Of a stretch of 64,000 nt of DNA, positions 17,816 through 26,690 are shown in pieces. The stretch is from Nocardia crassostreae (GTDB lineage Bacteria > Actinomycetota > Actinomycetes > Mycobacteriales > Mycobacteriaceae). Under the pieces are notes generated by a model that saw nothing but the letters and a program-made list of their open reading frames with translations, searched no databases and was not told the origin of the DNA. Made by a program: the position numbers and the translations under genes. How positions within the stretch are numbered: the stretch's first letter is position 1; every line of letters begins with the position of its first letter. The stretch lies in the NCBI RefSeq assembly GCF_001613405.1, contig NZ_BDCH01000012.1:496001-560000 (forward strand). The letters run 5' to 3'.

Positions 17816-18591
17816 GCGCCCCGGCCCTGGTTCTGGTCGCCCACGGCACCAGGAGCACCCGGGGCGTGCAGATGATCGCCTCCCTGGCGGAGGCCGTGGC
17901 GCGCGAACTCGGCGCCGCAGAGACAGGTGCCGGTGCCGCTTTCGGGGCCGCATCGACACCGTTGCGTGGATCCGCGGCAGCGGACGCCCCGCGCGTCCGC
18001 ACCGCGTTCGTCGACGTCCTCGGACCGTCGCCGTCCGAGGTGCTGGGTGATCTGGATCCCGTTCCCGCCGTGGTGGTTCCGGCCTTCCTGGCCTCCGGCT
18101 TCCACGTCTATCAGGATGTGCCCCGAGAGGTGGCCGCGAGTGCCCATCCGGCGGTCGCGGTCACCCAGGCCATGGGGCCGGATCCGGCGCTGGCGGCCAT
18201 TATGCGTATGCGCCTGCGCGCCGCGGGCTGGCGTCCCGGCGACGCCGTCGTGTTCGCGGCCGCCGGTTCCTCCGATCCCCGCGCCCGCCAGGATGTGCAA
18301 CGCGCCACCGGCATGCTGGCCGAGCAGATCGGCGCGCCGGTCCGCCTGGCCTATATCGCCACCGGCGAGCCGCGCGTCCCGGAAGTCGTTGCCGCCGCCC
18401 GCGAGTCCGGCGCCGAATGCGTCTTCATCGCCTCGTATCTGCTGGCCCACGGCCTCTTCTACGAGCGCCTGCACGAGGCGGGAGCGGACGGCGTCGCCGA
18501 ACCCATCGGCGTCCACCCGGCGGTCGTCCGCCTGATCGCCGACCGCTACCGCACCGCGGCCCGCACCCTCACCGAGGTCCGCGTGGCCTGA
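17812..18591 (+). CDS. sirB: Sirohydrochlorin chelatase (CbiX/SirB-like)
   Basis: The product has 259 residues with the CbiX repeats: LVLVAHGTRSTRG at the start with the metal/tetrapyrrole His, VVVPAFLASGFHVYQDVP in the middle, and FAAAGSSDPRAR plus ASYLLAHGLFYERL in the second half. It inserts iron into sirohydrochlorin to make siroheme for NirB. GTG at 17812 overlaps the nnaR stop (GTGA). The frame is open further upstream, but that sequence lies inside nnaR. It is the last gene of the nitrite operon. Confidence 0.9.
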   Translation: MSAPALVLVAHGTRSTRGVQMIASLAEAVARELGAAETGAGAAFGAASTPLRGSAAADAPRVRTAFVDVLGPSPSEVLGDLDPVPAVVVPAFLASGFHVYQDVPREVAASAHPAVAVTQAMGPDPALAAIMRMRLRAAGWRPGDAVVFAAAGSSDPRARQDVQRATGMLAEQIGAPVRLAYIATGEPRVPEVVAAARESGAECVFIASYLLAHGLFYERLHEAGADGVAEPIGVHPAVVRLIADRYRTAARTLTEVRVA

Positions 18592-18645
18592 CGACGCCCC
18601 GAAATTCGGTGGCGTGAACCACCGCTCGTTCGCCATGCTCGGGCG

Positions 18646-18822
18646 ATGCAACCGAACATTCGAGAGCGATCGGCGGTGGTCCGAAGCCGTCTGACCCGCC
18701 TGCGCGCCACCGACTCCGCGCGGCCGGGCCGTTCGCGCCGCAACCATGACACCATCCAGCCCACCGACCGGTACCTGTTGTCCGGCACCGATCCTCACAT
18801 GTACCGCAACTGGCCGCGATGA
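18646..18822 (+). CDS. Possible small protein of 58 residues, unrecognised
   Basis: An ATG-started frame fills most of the gap between sirB and the LysR gene and ends at TGA 18820-18822. The product is Arg-rich with a distinctive end (DRYLLSGTDPHMYRNWPR). Codon use is not clearly better than background and no strong ribosome site is present. I do not recognise it. It could be a small gene or chance. Confidence 0.25.
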   Translation: MQPNIRERSAVVRSRLTRLRATDSARPGRSRRNHDTIQPTDRYLLSGTDPHMYRNWPR

Positions 18823-18831
18823 CGCTGCCGA

Positions 18832-19638
18832 TCAGGGCCGTAGCGTCGTGATGGCGATGTCGAGGAATTCGCGCACCAGTTTGTCGGGCTGATCGGCGGC
18901 GACGGCCAGGCAAGTCTCGGCCGTGGGGGCGTCGGTGACGGGGCGGTGGACGAGGTCTGGGCGGACGTAGGCGCGGGCCACGCTGAGCGGGGCGAGGATC
19001 AGGCCGTGGCCGGAGGCGATGAGTTCGAACTTCTCCTCCAGTGACAATGCGCGCCTGCCGTGGACGTCGAGCATGGGCTCGTCCTCGAGATCGGCGAGGG
19101 TGAGCTCGCGGCGCGCGGCCAGCGGATGGGTCGCGGGCATACAGGCCACCCGGGGTTCGAGACCGACGGGGATGATGCGCAATCCGGTGTCATCGAAAGG
19201 TTTTCTCAGGTAACCGATTTGAGCGCGGCCGTCGCGCAGCGGCGTGTCCCGCTCCCACCAGCGCGCCGGGACGACATCGGTTTCGACCTCCGGGTGGCGC
19301 CTGGTGAATTCCCGGATCGCCTCGGAGACATGCAATCCGGTGGAGAAGGCGATCACCAACCGGCGTACGCCGCGGTCGGCGTCGTGCACGCGCCGCACTG
19401 CCGCGTCGACGGCCGCGAGAATCCCCCGCGCCTCCTCGTAGAGCTGTTTCCCGGCTGCGGTCAGCTCCACGGTCCGGGTGGTCCGCTCGAACAGCACGCA
19501 ATCCAATTCCCGCTCGAATGCCTTGATCTGACGGCTGAGCACGGGCTGGGCGATATAGAGCTTCTCCGCCGCCCGGCCGAAGTGCCGGTGCTCGGCCACT
19601 GCGGCGAAGTAGCGGAGCTTGCGCAGATCCAGATCCAT
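18832..19638 (-). CDS. LysR family regulator
   Basis: The product is 268 residues, slightly short for the family. An N-terminal winged helix spans residues 4-65 (LRKLRYFAAVAEHRHFGRAAEKLYIAQPVLSRQI split across this region), followed by an effector-binding domain with two Rossmann-like lobes. It is divergent from an NmrA-like gene 67 bp away, the classical arrangement for a LysR protein controlling its neighbour. Confidence 0.88.
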   Translation of the reverse strand: MDLDLRKLRYFAAVAEHRHFGRAAEKLYIAQPVLSRQIKAFERELDCVLFERTTRTVELTAAGKQLYEEARGILAAVDAAVRRVHDADRGVRRLVIAFSTGLHVSEAIREFTRRHPEVETDVVPARWWERDTPLRDGRAQIGYLRKPFDDTGLRIIPVGLEPRVACMPATHPLAARRELTLADLEDEPMLDVHGRRALSLEEKFELIASGHGLILAPLSVARAYVRPDLVHRPVTDAPTAETCLAVAADQPDKLVREFLDIAITTLRP

Positions 19639-19705
19639 ACCCTCACGGTATCAATCTCCGGAAAGGGTCTTGGACGCCGCGAACATCCGTCCCGAGACTC
19701 GAAGC

Positions 19706-20599
19706 ATGATCGTTCTCACCGCTCCCACCGGCCACATCGGCAGCCAACTCCTCGACATCCTTCTCGAAACCCCCACGCGCAGTGAGGAATTGCGCGTCAT
19801 CGTGCGCGACCCCGCAAAACTCCCGGAAGAGATCCGCTCCCGCGTCGACATCGTCACCGGATCGCACGGCGATCCGGATGTCGTGGACCGCGCCTTCACC
19901 GGAGCGGACGCCGTCTTCTGGCTGGTCCCGCCCGACCTGCAAGCGCCGAACCTGGACACCGCGTTCTCCGGCTTCACCCGCGCCGCCGCCAAGGCCCTGA
20001 CCACCCACGCCGTCGAACACGTAGTCAACGTCTCGGCCCTCGGCCGCGGCACTCCCGTCGCGGGCCGCGCCGGGCACGTGACGGCCTCCCTGGCCATGGA
20101 CGACCTCCTCGCGAGCACGGGCGTCGCCTACCGCGCTCTGACGAACCCGTCGTTCATGGACAACCTGCTCTGGCAAGCGATCCCGATCCGCGACCACGGC
20201 GTGTTCACCGGCACCGCCCCCGCCGACCACGCCGCCCCCCTGGTCGCCACCCGCGACATCGCCGCAGCCGCCGCCCGTCTCCTGCTCGACCGCACCTGGT
20301 CGGGAACAGCCGAGGTCCCCGTCCTGGGACCGCAGGACCTCACTCCGAACGACATGGCGCACACCATGTCCCAAGTCCTGAACCGCCCCATCCACTACCG
20401 GCAGCAGTCCCTCGCCGACTTCCGAGCCGGACTGACCGCCCGAGGCGTCAGCGACGCCGTGGCGACCGCCTACGTCGATATGATGACCGCCAAGAACAAC
20501 GGCCTCGACAACGCCATCCCGCGCACCCCGGCAACCACGAGCCTAACCACCTTCCGCGAGTGGTGCGAACAGACCCTCGCCCCGGCAGTCGGGGCCTAG
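19706..20599 (+). CDS. NmrA-like NAD(P)-binding protein
   Basis: The product is 297 residues, an atypical short-chain dehydrogenase of the NmrA type. The N-terminus has the dinucleotide loop TAPTGHIGSQLL, and the rest matches NAD(P)H-binding proteins such as NmrA and quinone oxidoreductase QorB. The Tyr-xxx-Lys catalytic pair of true SDRs is not visible, so it may sense redox state or reduce a quinone-like substrate. ATG at 19706 follows a purine-rich stretch. Its stop TAG shares the tetranucleotide CTAG (20596-20599) with the stop of the convergent next gene. Confidence 0.82.
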   Translation: MIVLTAPTGHIGSQLLDILLETPTRSEELRVIVRDPAKLPEEIRSRVDIVTGSHGDPDVVDRAFTGADAVFWLVPPDLQAPNLDTAFSGFTRAAAKALTTHAVEHVVNVSALGRGTPVAGRAGHVTASLAMDDLLASTGVAYRALTNPSFMDNLLWQAIPIRDHGVFTGTAPADHAAPLVATRDIAAAAARLLLDRTWSGTAEVPVLGPQDLTPNDMAHTMSQVLNRPIHYRQQSLADFRAGLTARGVSDAVATAYVDMMTAKNNGLDNAIPRTPATTSLTTFREWCEQTLAPAVGA

Positions 20600-21066
20600 T
20601 ACCTCGACATCGCACTCGGCGCCGGTGGCACGGCGGACATCACCGGACCCGCCGTGCCCCGACCGGCGAGCGCCCCGCCCGTCAGGGCCGATCCGCCGAC
20701 GAAGAGAGCGCCACCGATCAACACGACATTGCTGATCAGTTCGCCCGTGCGCTCCCGGACCGCCAGGGTGTCCTCACCGCGGGTGAATTCGCTCCCGTCC
20801 CATCTACCCCAACGGCATTCCTCCCGCGCGGGGTTGTCCCGATCCGCCTCACAGAACCAACCCAGATTCATTGCCTTTCGCGCAGAATCGTCACGCAAAT
20901 CCTTCTGAGCCATGAAGCCGAAACACATCATCACAGCCCCGGCAACAACAACCAGAAGCCCGAATATCCCTGCGGCAACCCGCACGCGCAACCCCTCCCG
21001 AAACGATCTACGAACGCCGACATAGTAACGGCCACAGCGATGGCTATGCCCCATCCGCCTCGACAC
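20596..21066 (-). CDS. Hypothetical two-helix membrane protein
   Basis: The product is up to 156 residues. It has a first membrane helix (VAAGIFGLLVVVAGAVMMCFGFMA) and a second one near the C-terminus (ISNVVLIGGALFVGGSALTGGAL), with a short polar segment containing two Cys (WFCEADRDNPAREECRWG) between them. The first 25 residues look non-conserved, so a start nearer the first helix is possible. No family is recognised. It converges with the NmrA-like gene with shared stop bases. Confidence 0.55.
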   Translation of the reverse strand: MSRRMGHSHRCGRYYVGVRRSFREGLRVRVAAGIFGLLVVVAGAVMMCFGFMAQKDLRDDSARKAMNLGWFCEADRDNPAREECRWGRWDGSEFTRGEDTLAVRERTGELISNVVLIGGALFVGGSALTGGALAGRGTAGPVMSAVPPAPSAMSRY

Positions 21067-21235
21067 TCACCGGCGAACCTGTCACCGATGCGGAAGTGCT
21101 GGCTTGCATGGACATTCCGCCTCACGAACGCGGGGCGGCGGCCGGAGCGGCGTTCACGACGGACCCCGCCCTTGTGCGGCGCTGCGCCGAGGTTCGCGAT
21201 GCCGTGTGGCAGCGAGCGCGCTGTCGTCGAGGGCA

Positions 21236-22015
21236 TCAGCCCGCCAGCTTGGCCAGGTTGGGGAAATTGGAGAGTTCCCAGCCGCCGTCTATGACCATGT
21301 CTATGCCGGTGATGTAGGACGCGTCCTCGGAGGCCAGGAACAGGCAGGGGGCCGCTATCTGTTCGGGGGTGGCGGCGGCTCCTAACGGGATGCGGTCGAG
21401 GAACATTTGTTTGGCGGGTTCGTAGCCCATGATGGCGGCTACCAGGGGGGTGTCGACCAGGCCGGGGAGGACGGCATTGACGCGGATGCGGTGTTGGGCC
21501 AGTTCCAGGGCGGCGTTCTTGGTGAACATGACGACGCCCGCTTTGCCGGTGGCATAGGGGCTGCCGACGGGCATGGGGATGCGGCCGTCCAGGGAGGAGA
21601 TGTTCACTATCGCACCGCCGCCTGTGTCGCGCATGAGGCGGGACTCGTGTTTGGTGCAGAGGAAGACGCTCTTCTGGACCAGGTCCACGGTGAAGTCCCA
21701 GTCGGCTTCGGCCAGGTCGGTGATAGCGCCTATGCGAGAGCCGCCCGCTACGTTGAAGGCAATATCCAAACGGCTGAAACGAGTTGCGGCGGTGGCGATT
21801 CCGGACTCGACCTGGGACTCGACGGTGACGTCTGCGACGACGGGAACGAAGGAATCGCCCAGTTCGGCCGACTTCTTCTGCAATCCGGGTTCGTCGATGT
21901 CCAGGCCGACAACCTGTGCACCCTCGGCGATCAGGGCGGTGGCTATGGCGGAACCTATGCCGGAGGCGGCACCGGTGACGACGGCTACTTTGCCGTCGAA
22001 TCTGGCTGTGGTCAT
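21236..22015 (-). CDS. Short-chain dehydrogenase/reductase
   Basis: The product is 259 residues, a classical SDR: cofactor loop TGAASGIGSA, NVAGG, catalytic Ser-Tyr-Lys with YATGKAG, and the C-terminal ITGIDMVIDGGW. ATG at 22015 has AAGGA six bases upstream; an upstream ATG at 22054 lies inside the preceding gene. It is the last gene of the five-gene minus-strand operon beginning with the flavin monooxygenase. It probably oxidises an alcohol released by the upstream hydrolases. Confidence 0.9.
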   Translation of the reverse strand: MTTARFDGKVAVVTGAASGIGSAIATALIAEGAQVVGLDIDEPGLQKKSAELGDSFVPVVADVTVESQVESGIATAATRFSRLDIAFNVAGGSRIGAITDLAEADWDFTVDLVQKSVFLCTKHESRLMRDTGGGAIVNISSLDGRIPMPVGSPYATGKAGVVMFTKNAALELAQHRIRVNAVLPGLVDTPLVAAIMGYEPAKQMFLDRIPLGAAATPEQIAAPCLFLASEDASYITGIDMVIDGGWELSNFPNLAKLAG

Positions 22016-22037
22016 GGGAGTTCCTTGGAGATACGGG

Positions 22038-23780
22038 TCAGCGGTGACCGGCACGGAGGAAGCGGCCGGTGCGCTCCTTGCCGAGGACGGGGGCCTTCTC
22101 GCCGCGGCCGAAGACGTATTCGCCGTTCACCAGGACCGCGGTGACAGTCGCGTCATTGCGGTTGACCATGCGGGAGAGGTTGTCGAACACCGGAATCGGA
22201 TTCTCGGCGTAGGCGTCGAGGCTCTCGTCGAGACGAGCCGGGTCGATGATGACCACGTCGGCGCGGTCGCCTTCGCGAAGATGACCGGCGTCGAGGTCAT
22301 ACCAGTCGGCCAGTTCGCCGGTGACGCGGTGCACGGCGTGTTCGACGGTCATGAAGGGGCGGCCGGATTGCTGGGCGCCGTGGACTCGCTTCAGCAGGCG
22401 CAGGCCGAAGTTGTAAAAGGCCATATTGCGCAGGTGCGCACCGGAATCCGAGAAGCCCAGTTGCACACTGGGATCGGCGGCCAGCCGATCCAGGACCTCG
22501 GGGCGATGGTTGGAAATGGTGGTGCGCCAGCGGACTTTCGAGCCGTGTTCTACGACCAGGTCCAGGAAGGCGTCCACGGGGTGGACGCCGCCGCGGTCCA
22601 CGCCGACCTGGCCGAAGGTCTTGCCGATGACGGATTCTTCGGGGCATTCGGTGATTTCGGCATCGAAGAAGTCGCGGTGCCAGACGCGCGGGCCCCACTT
22701 CTTGTCGTAGTCCTTGCGGAACCAGAGGCGGTAGTTCTCGTCGGTGAGCAGCTCGCGGCGATCCTCGAGCTGATTGGACAGGTGCAGAGCGGCCGCGCCG
22801 GAACCGAACTCCTCGAATACGGGCAGATCGATGCCGTCGGAGTAGACCTCGAACGGGACGGGCAGGTGCTGCCAGCGGAAGTCGCCGCCCAGGCCATTGA
22901 GGATCTTGGCGATGAACGGGAATATCTTCACGATGCCCGGAATGGCCTTGATATCGGCCGCCGACAGCAGGCTCACCTTCAGATTCGGGCGGAAGATGCC
23001 GAGGCTGGAGGCGGCCATGGCGATCAGGCTCTGCGGGCGCGCCACATTCGGACCGCCCTGCAATGCCCGTTTGCGGTCGCGCAGAATCCGATTGAGGCGG
23101 CGGCGCTCCCGCGTGGTGGCATAGGTCGAGGGCAGCGTGCGCGAACGGCACACCTCGCCGTCCAGCTTGTCGAAGAGCAGCTGCTGGGAGGACATGCCGA
23201 CGAAACCGGCATCGAGGGCCTCGGACAGCTTGTGCTCCATGGCTTTCAGCTCGGCCTCGGTGGGCTTGACATCCGGGCGGGTGGCGCGTTCCAGGCCCAG
23301 CTGGGACGCGCGAATATCCGAATGGCCGATGAACGCGGCGAGATTCGCGCCCAGCGGCAGGGACTCCAGCGCACTCACATAGCTGTGCGCGCTGTTCCAG
23401 GTCTTGAGATCGTCGACCGCCGCCACCACATGCTTGCGCGGAATGGCCTCCACCCGGCCGAACAGATCACCGGCATCCGACCCGCCCACATGCACGGTCG
23501 ACAGCGAACAGGATCCGAGCAGGATGGTGGTGACGCCGTGCCGCACCGACTCCGACAGGGTCGGATCCAGCAGCACTTCCACGTCGTAGTGGGTGTGGAT
23601 GTCGATCATGCCGGGCAGCACCCACTGCCCGGTGGCATCGATGACCCGGCTGCCGGATTCATCGAGCGGTTCGGCGCTGACGGTCACCACCCGCCCGTCC
23701 CGAATCCCGATATGCTGCATGGCCGATGGCGCGCCGGTGCCGTCGAACCAGCGCCCGTTCTTGATAATGGTGTCGTACAT
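22038..23780 (-). CDS. N-acyl-D-amino-acid deacylase family amidohydrolase
   Basis: The product is 580 residues and belongs to the amidohydrolase superfamily (D-aminoacylase-like). The metal-binding HxH is in IDIHTHYD (His62, His64), with later ligands expected around FIGHSDIR and the Asp in LGFSDSGAH. The C-terminus has the returning beta-sandwich (EGDRADVVIIDPARLDE). Members hydrolyse N-acyl amides or cyclic amides; the true substrate here is unknown. It lies six bases downstream of the acyl-CoA ligase gene and overlaps no other frame of value. Confidence 0.87.
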   Translation of the reverse strand: MYDTIIKNGRWFDGTGAPSAMQHIGIRDGRVVTVSAEPLDESGSRVIDATGQWVLPGMIDIHTHYDVEVLLDPTLSESVRHGVTTILLGSCSLSTVHVGGSDAGDLFGRVEAIPRKHVVAAVDDLKTWNSAHSYVSALESLPLGANLAAFIGHSDIRASQLGLERATRPDVKPTEAELKAMEHKLSEALDAGFVGMSSQQLLFDKLDGEVCRSRTLPSTYATTRERRRLNRILRDRKRALQGGPNVARPQSLIAMAASSLGIFRPNLKVSLLSAADIKAIPGIVKIFPFIAKILNGLGGDFRWQHLPVPFEVYSDGIDLPVFEEFGSGAAALHLSNQLEDRRELLTDENYRLWFRKDYDKKWGPRVWHRDFFDAEITECPEESVIGKTFGQVGVDRGGVHPVDAFLDLVVEHGSKVRWRTTISNHRPEVLDRLAADPSVQLGFSDSGAHLRNMAFYNFGLRLLKRVHGAQQSGRPFMTVEHAVHRVTGELADWYDLDAGHLREGDRADVVIIDPARLDESLDAYAENPIPVFDNLSRMVNRNDATVTAVLVNGEYVFGRGEKAPVLGKERTGRFLRAGHR

Positions 23781-23786
23781 GGGTTT

Positions 23787-25445
23787 TCAGTCCCCTATGG
23801 AGAGTTCGCGGCGCAGCACCTTGCCGGTGGCATTGCGCGGCAGGGCATCTGCGGTGATCAGCCAGCGCGCGGGCACCTTGAAATAGGCGAGCCGCTGCGC
23901 CACGTGATCGCGCAACTCGTCCGCGGTCAGCGATTCCGGATCGGCGACCACGACAATGGCGGCCACCTCCTGACCGAGATCCTCGTGCGGCACGCCGATC
24001 ACGGCGGATTCCAGAACGGCGGGATGCTCGTCGAGGGCGTTCTCGATCTCGGTTGGATAGACGTTCTCGCCACCCCGCAGAATGAGATCCGATCGGCGAC
24101 CGGCCATGTAGAGCCGCCCCTCGGAGACGAACCCGAAATCGCCGGTGCGCAGCCAGCGATCCGGGTCGATGCTCGCGGCGGTGGCGGCCTCGTCGTTCCA
24201 GTAGCCGAGCATGACGTACGGGCTGCGGATACAGATCTCGCCTTCGGTGCCGTCCGCTACCATGGTGCCGTCCGGATCCCGGACCTCGACGGCGACGCCG
24301 ATAATGGCGCGGCCCACCGTCTCTGGATCGGCGGCCAGCTCCATGGGCGTGGCGACGGTCGCCGCGGTGCCGCTCTCGGTGCAGCCGTAGCTGGTGGTCA
24401 GCGCCACCTGAGCGACCGGCAGCCGTTCCCGCAGCCGCTGTTGCAAGGCGGGTGAGGACGGTGCGGCATTGAGCGAGAAGGCGGCCAGCGAGCTCAGGTC
24501 GTACTGCGTCAGATCGGCGGACAGCAGGCGGCTGGCCATGGTCGGCACCGCGGCCCAGTTGGTAATGCGCTCGGATTCGATGAGCCACAGTACCTTGTCG
24601 GTCTCGAACGCGCCGGTCTGGAAGACGACGGTATCGCCGGTGACAATGCGCGGCACGGCCAGATTGTGCAGGCTCGCGATATGGAACAGCGGCGAGGTGG
24701 TGAGGTAGCGACGGCCCGCGGGCGAGCCGTCCCAGGGCAGGCCCCGGAATCCTGCCGCCAGCGCATCGGTGAAACGGTGATAGTCGCTGACCGCCACCAT
24801 GTTCCGGTGCGTGTGTACCACGCCCTTGGGGCGGCCGGTGGTGCCGCTGGTGTAGAGAATGCAGGCCGGATCATCCTCGGCCAGTGCGGTTTCCGGATAC
24901 TCGCCCGCGTATTCCGCGACCAGCGTGTGCAGATCGTGTTCCATGGTGAGCACCGGGATGCGCGTACCCGTCCGCTCGAGCAGCTCGGCGCGCTTGGCGT
25001 CGGCGATCACCACCACCGGCTGGGTGTGATCGAGTCCGTACACGATCTCCTGCGGCGCCCACCACGCGTTGTAGCCCACCGGAATCGCGCCCAGGCGCTG
25101 CGCGGCCCAGAAGGTCAGCACCCATTCGGGCGTATTGGCGGCCAGAATGCCGACCCGATCGCCCTTCCCGATCCCGTAGCGCTGCGCCAAGGACGCCGCC
25201 AGCGCACCCGCCGCCTCGTAGTGCTCGGCGAAGGTCATGCGCCGCTCGGCCGAGACCAGATAGTCGCGGTCACCGAGTTCGCGCGAGGCCTCCAGCAGTT
25301 CCAGCAGCGAGCGGCGCCGGTTGCGGAAGACCGGGATCTTCGCGCCCAGCACCTCGTCCACCGTCATCTCGAACGGTCCGCCCGGACCGGTGAGCTTTTC
25401 GGCGATCTGCGCGGCGAGGGCTTGGAGGTCAACAGCTTTCGTCAT
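23787..25445 (-). CDS. Acyl-CoA synthetase (AMP-forming)
   Basis: The product is 552 residues of the class I adenylate-forming family. The ATP loop is [11 protein letters not shown] (about residues 197-207), the A5 motif lies in [10 protein letters not shown], the A7/A8 motif is [22 protein letters not shown], and the terminal Lys is in [14 protein letters not shown]. It activates a carboxylic acid to its CoA thioester. In this operon it would take the acid released by the serine hydrolase or amidohydrolase. Confidence 0.92.
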   Translation of the reverse strand: MTKAVDLQALAAQIAEKLTGPGGPFEMTVDEVLGAKIPVFRNRRRSLLELLEASRELGDRDYLVSAERRMTFAEHYEAAGALAASLAQRYGIGKGDRVGILAANTPEWVLTFWAAQRLGAIPVGYNAWWAPQEIVYGLDHTQPVVVIADAKRAELLERTGTRIPVLTMEHDLHTLVAEYAGEYPETALAEDDPACILYTSGTTGRPKGVVHTHRNMVAVSDYHRFTDALAAGFRGLPWDGSPAGRRYLTTSPLFHIASLHNLAVPRIVTGDTVVFQTGAFETDKVLWLIESERITNWAAVPTMASRLLSADLTQYDLSSLAAFSLNAAPSSPALQQRLRERLPVAQVALTTSYGCTESGTAATVATPMELAADPETVGRAIIGVAVEVRDPDGTMVADGTEGEICIRSPYVMLGYWNDEAATAASIDPDRWLRTGDFGFVSEGRLYMAGRRSDLILRGGENVYPTEIENALDEHPAVLESAVIGVPHEDLGQEVAAIVVVADPESLTADELRDHVAQRLAYFKVPARWLITADALPRNATGKVLRRELSIGD

Positions 25446-25462
25446 GATCAGATCCTTGATGA

Positions 25463-26674
25463 TTAGTGGTGCTGCCGTACTGCTTTTTCGCCGAAGACGG
25501 CCTTCAGGTAGGCGTCGCAGCGTTCGGATCCGATCAAGCCGGGCGCCATATTGTTCATGGCGTAGGCGAAGGTGATCCGCCGATCCAGGTCATTGACGAC
25601 CATGGATCCGCCCAGCCCGCCCCACCAGCACACCCGGCCGCCCGGAATGTGCGGGGCGGTCTGCGGCTGCGGCAGGCCGTAGCCCAGCCCGAAGCGCAGC
25701 GGCAGGAAGATGGCCAGATCCACGCCGTCGGACTGCTGCTCGAAGATGAGCTCGATGGTCTTGTCCGACAGGAACTTCCGCCCACTGAGCTCGCCGACAT
25801 TGCTCACGATCGACTGGACGCGAGCAATGGAGCGAGCGTTCCCGTGGCCGTTGATGCCACCCAGTTCGGCCTGCCGCCAGCCGGGCGTGGCGCAGAACTC
25901 GAAGTCCAGCAGCGGCTGGAACAGCGTCTTGTAGAGCACGCTGTCCTTGGGGATCGCCGACTGATCGAACTGCGCGAACTCCGGCGGCACCAGGGTCGCG
26001 ATGCGATCGAAATCCTCTGGGCCGGTGCCGATGTGGAAATCCGCGCCGAGCGGACCGGCGAGCTCCGCGCGGAAGAACTCGGCCAGTGTGCGGCCGGTGA
26101 TGCGGCGGACGATCTCGCCGACCAGATGCCCGTAGTTGAGCGCGTGATAGCCCGATGCCGTGCCCGGCTCCCACCACGGTTCCTGCCCGGCCAGGCGCGC
26201 GGTGGACGCCTGAACATCGTAGATATCCGGAATCTCGATCGGCGCCTCCCAGCCCGAGACCCCGGAGGTGTGCGAAAGGAGATGGCGCACTTCGATATCG
26301 GCCTTGCCATTGGCGGCGAACTCCGGCCAGTAGTGCGCGACCTTCTCCCGCACGTCCAGTTCACCGCGATCGACCAGCAGCAGCGCGCACAGCGCCGTCA
26401 TGGTCTTGGTGATGGAGAAGGTATTGACCAGGGTGTCCGCGCCCCAGCGAGTGGTCCGGGCGGGATCGGCCCAGCCGCCCCACAGATCCACCACCGGATC
26501 GCCGTCCACGGTCACGCACAGCGAAGCGCCCAGTTCGGTCCCGGACTCCACCTGTTCGGTGAAAGCCACACGGAGATCGGCGAATTTATCGGTACGGAAG
26601 CCTGCCACATTGCTGCGCCCACCCGTCGCCCGGCCACCACCCCTCACCGAATCGCTGCGCGATGCTGTATCCAT
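25463..26674 (-). CDS. Serine hydrolase of the beta-lactamase/EstB family
   Basis: The product is about 403 residues. The catalytic S-x-x-K is in TFSITKTM (Ser87, Lys90), the family Tyr in [13 protein letters not shown], and a C-terminal WWGGLGGS replaces the KTG box, typical of esterases such as EstB rather than true beta-lactamases. ATG at 26674 has GAGG eight bases upstream; an upstream start at 26731 would overlap the preceding gene. It probably hydrolyses an ester made by the adjacent monooxygenase. Confidence 0.88.
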   Translation of the reverse strand: MDTASRSDSVRGGGRATGGRSNVAGFRTDKFADLRVAFTEQVESGTELGASLCVTVDGDPVVDLWGGWADPARTTRWGADTLVNTFSITKTMTALCALLLVDRGELDVREKVAHYWPEFAANGKADIEVRHLLSHTSGVSGWEAPIEIPDIYDVQASTARLAGQEPWWEPGTASGYHALNYGHLVGEIVRRITGRTLAEFFRAELAGPLGADFHIGTGPEDFDRIATLVPPEFAQFDQSAIPKDSVLYKTLFQPLLDFEFCATPGWRQAELGGINGHGNARSIARVQSIVSNVGELSGRKFLSDKTIELIFEQQSDGVDLAIFLPLRFGLGYGLPQPQTAPHIPGGRVCWWGGLGGSMVVNDLDRRITFAYAMNNMAPGLIGSERCDAYLKAVFGEKAVRQHH

Positions 26675-26690
26675 CTGTTCCGCCTCACTT

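Noticed and set aside
18607..18624. Hairpin CGGTGG-CGTGAA-CCACCG after sirB as terminator
   Set aside because: The stem is short and no T-run follows; it may be chance in GC-rich sequence.
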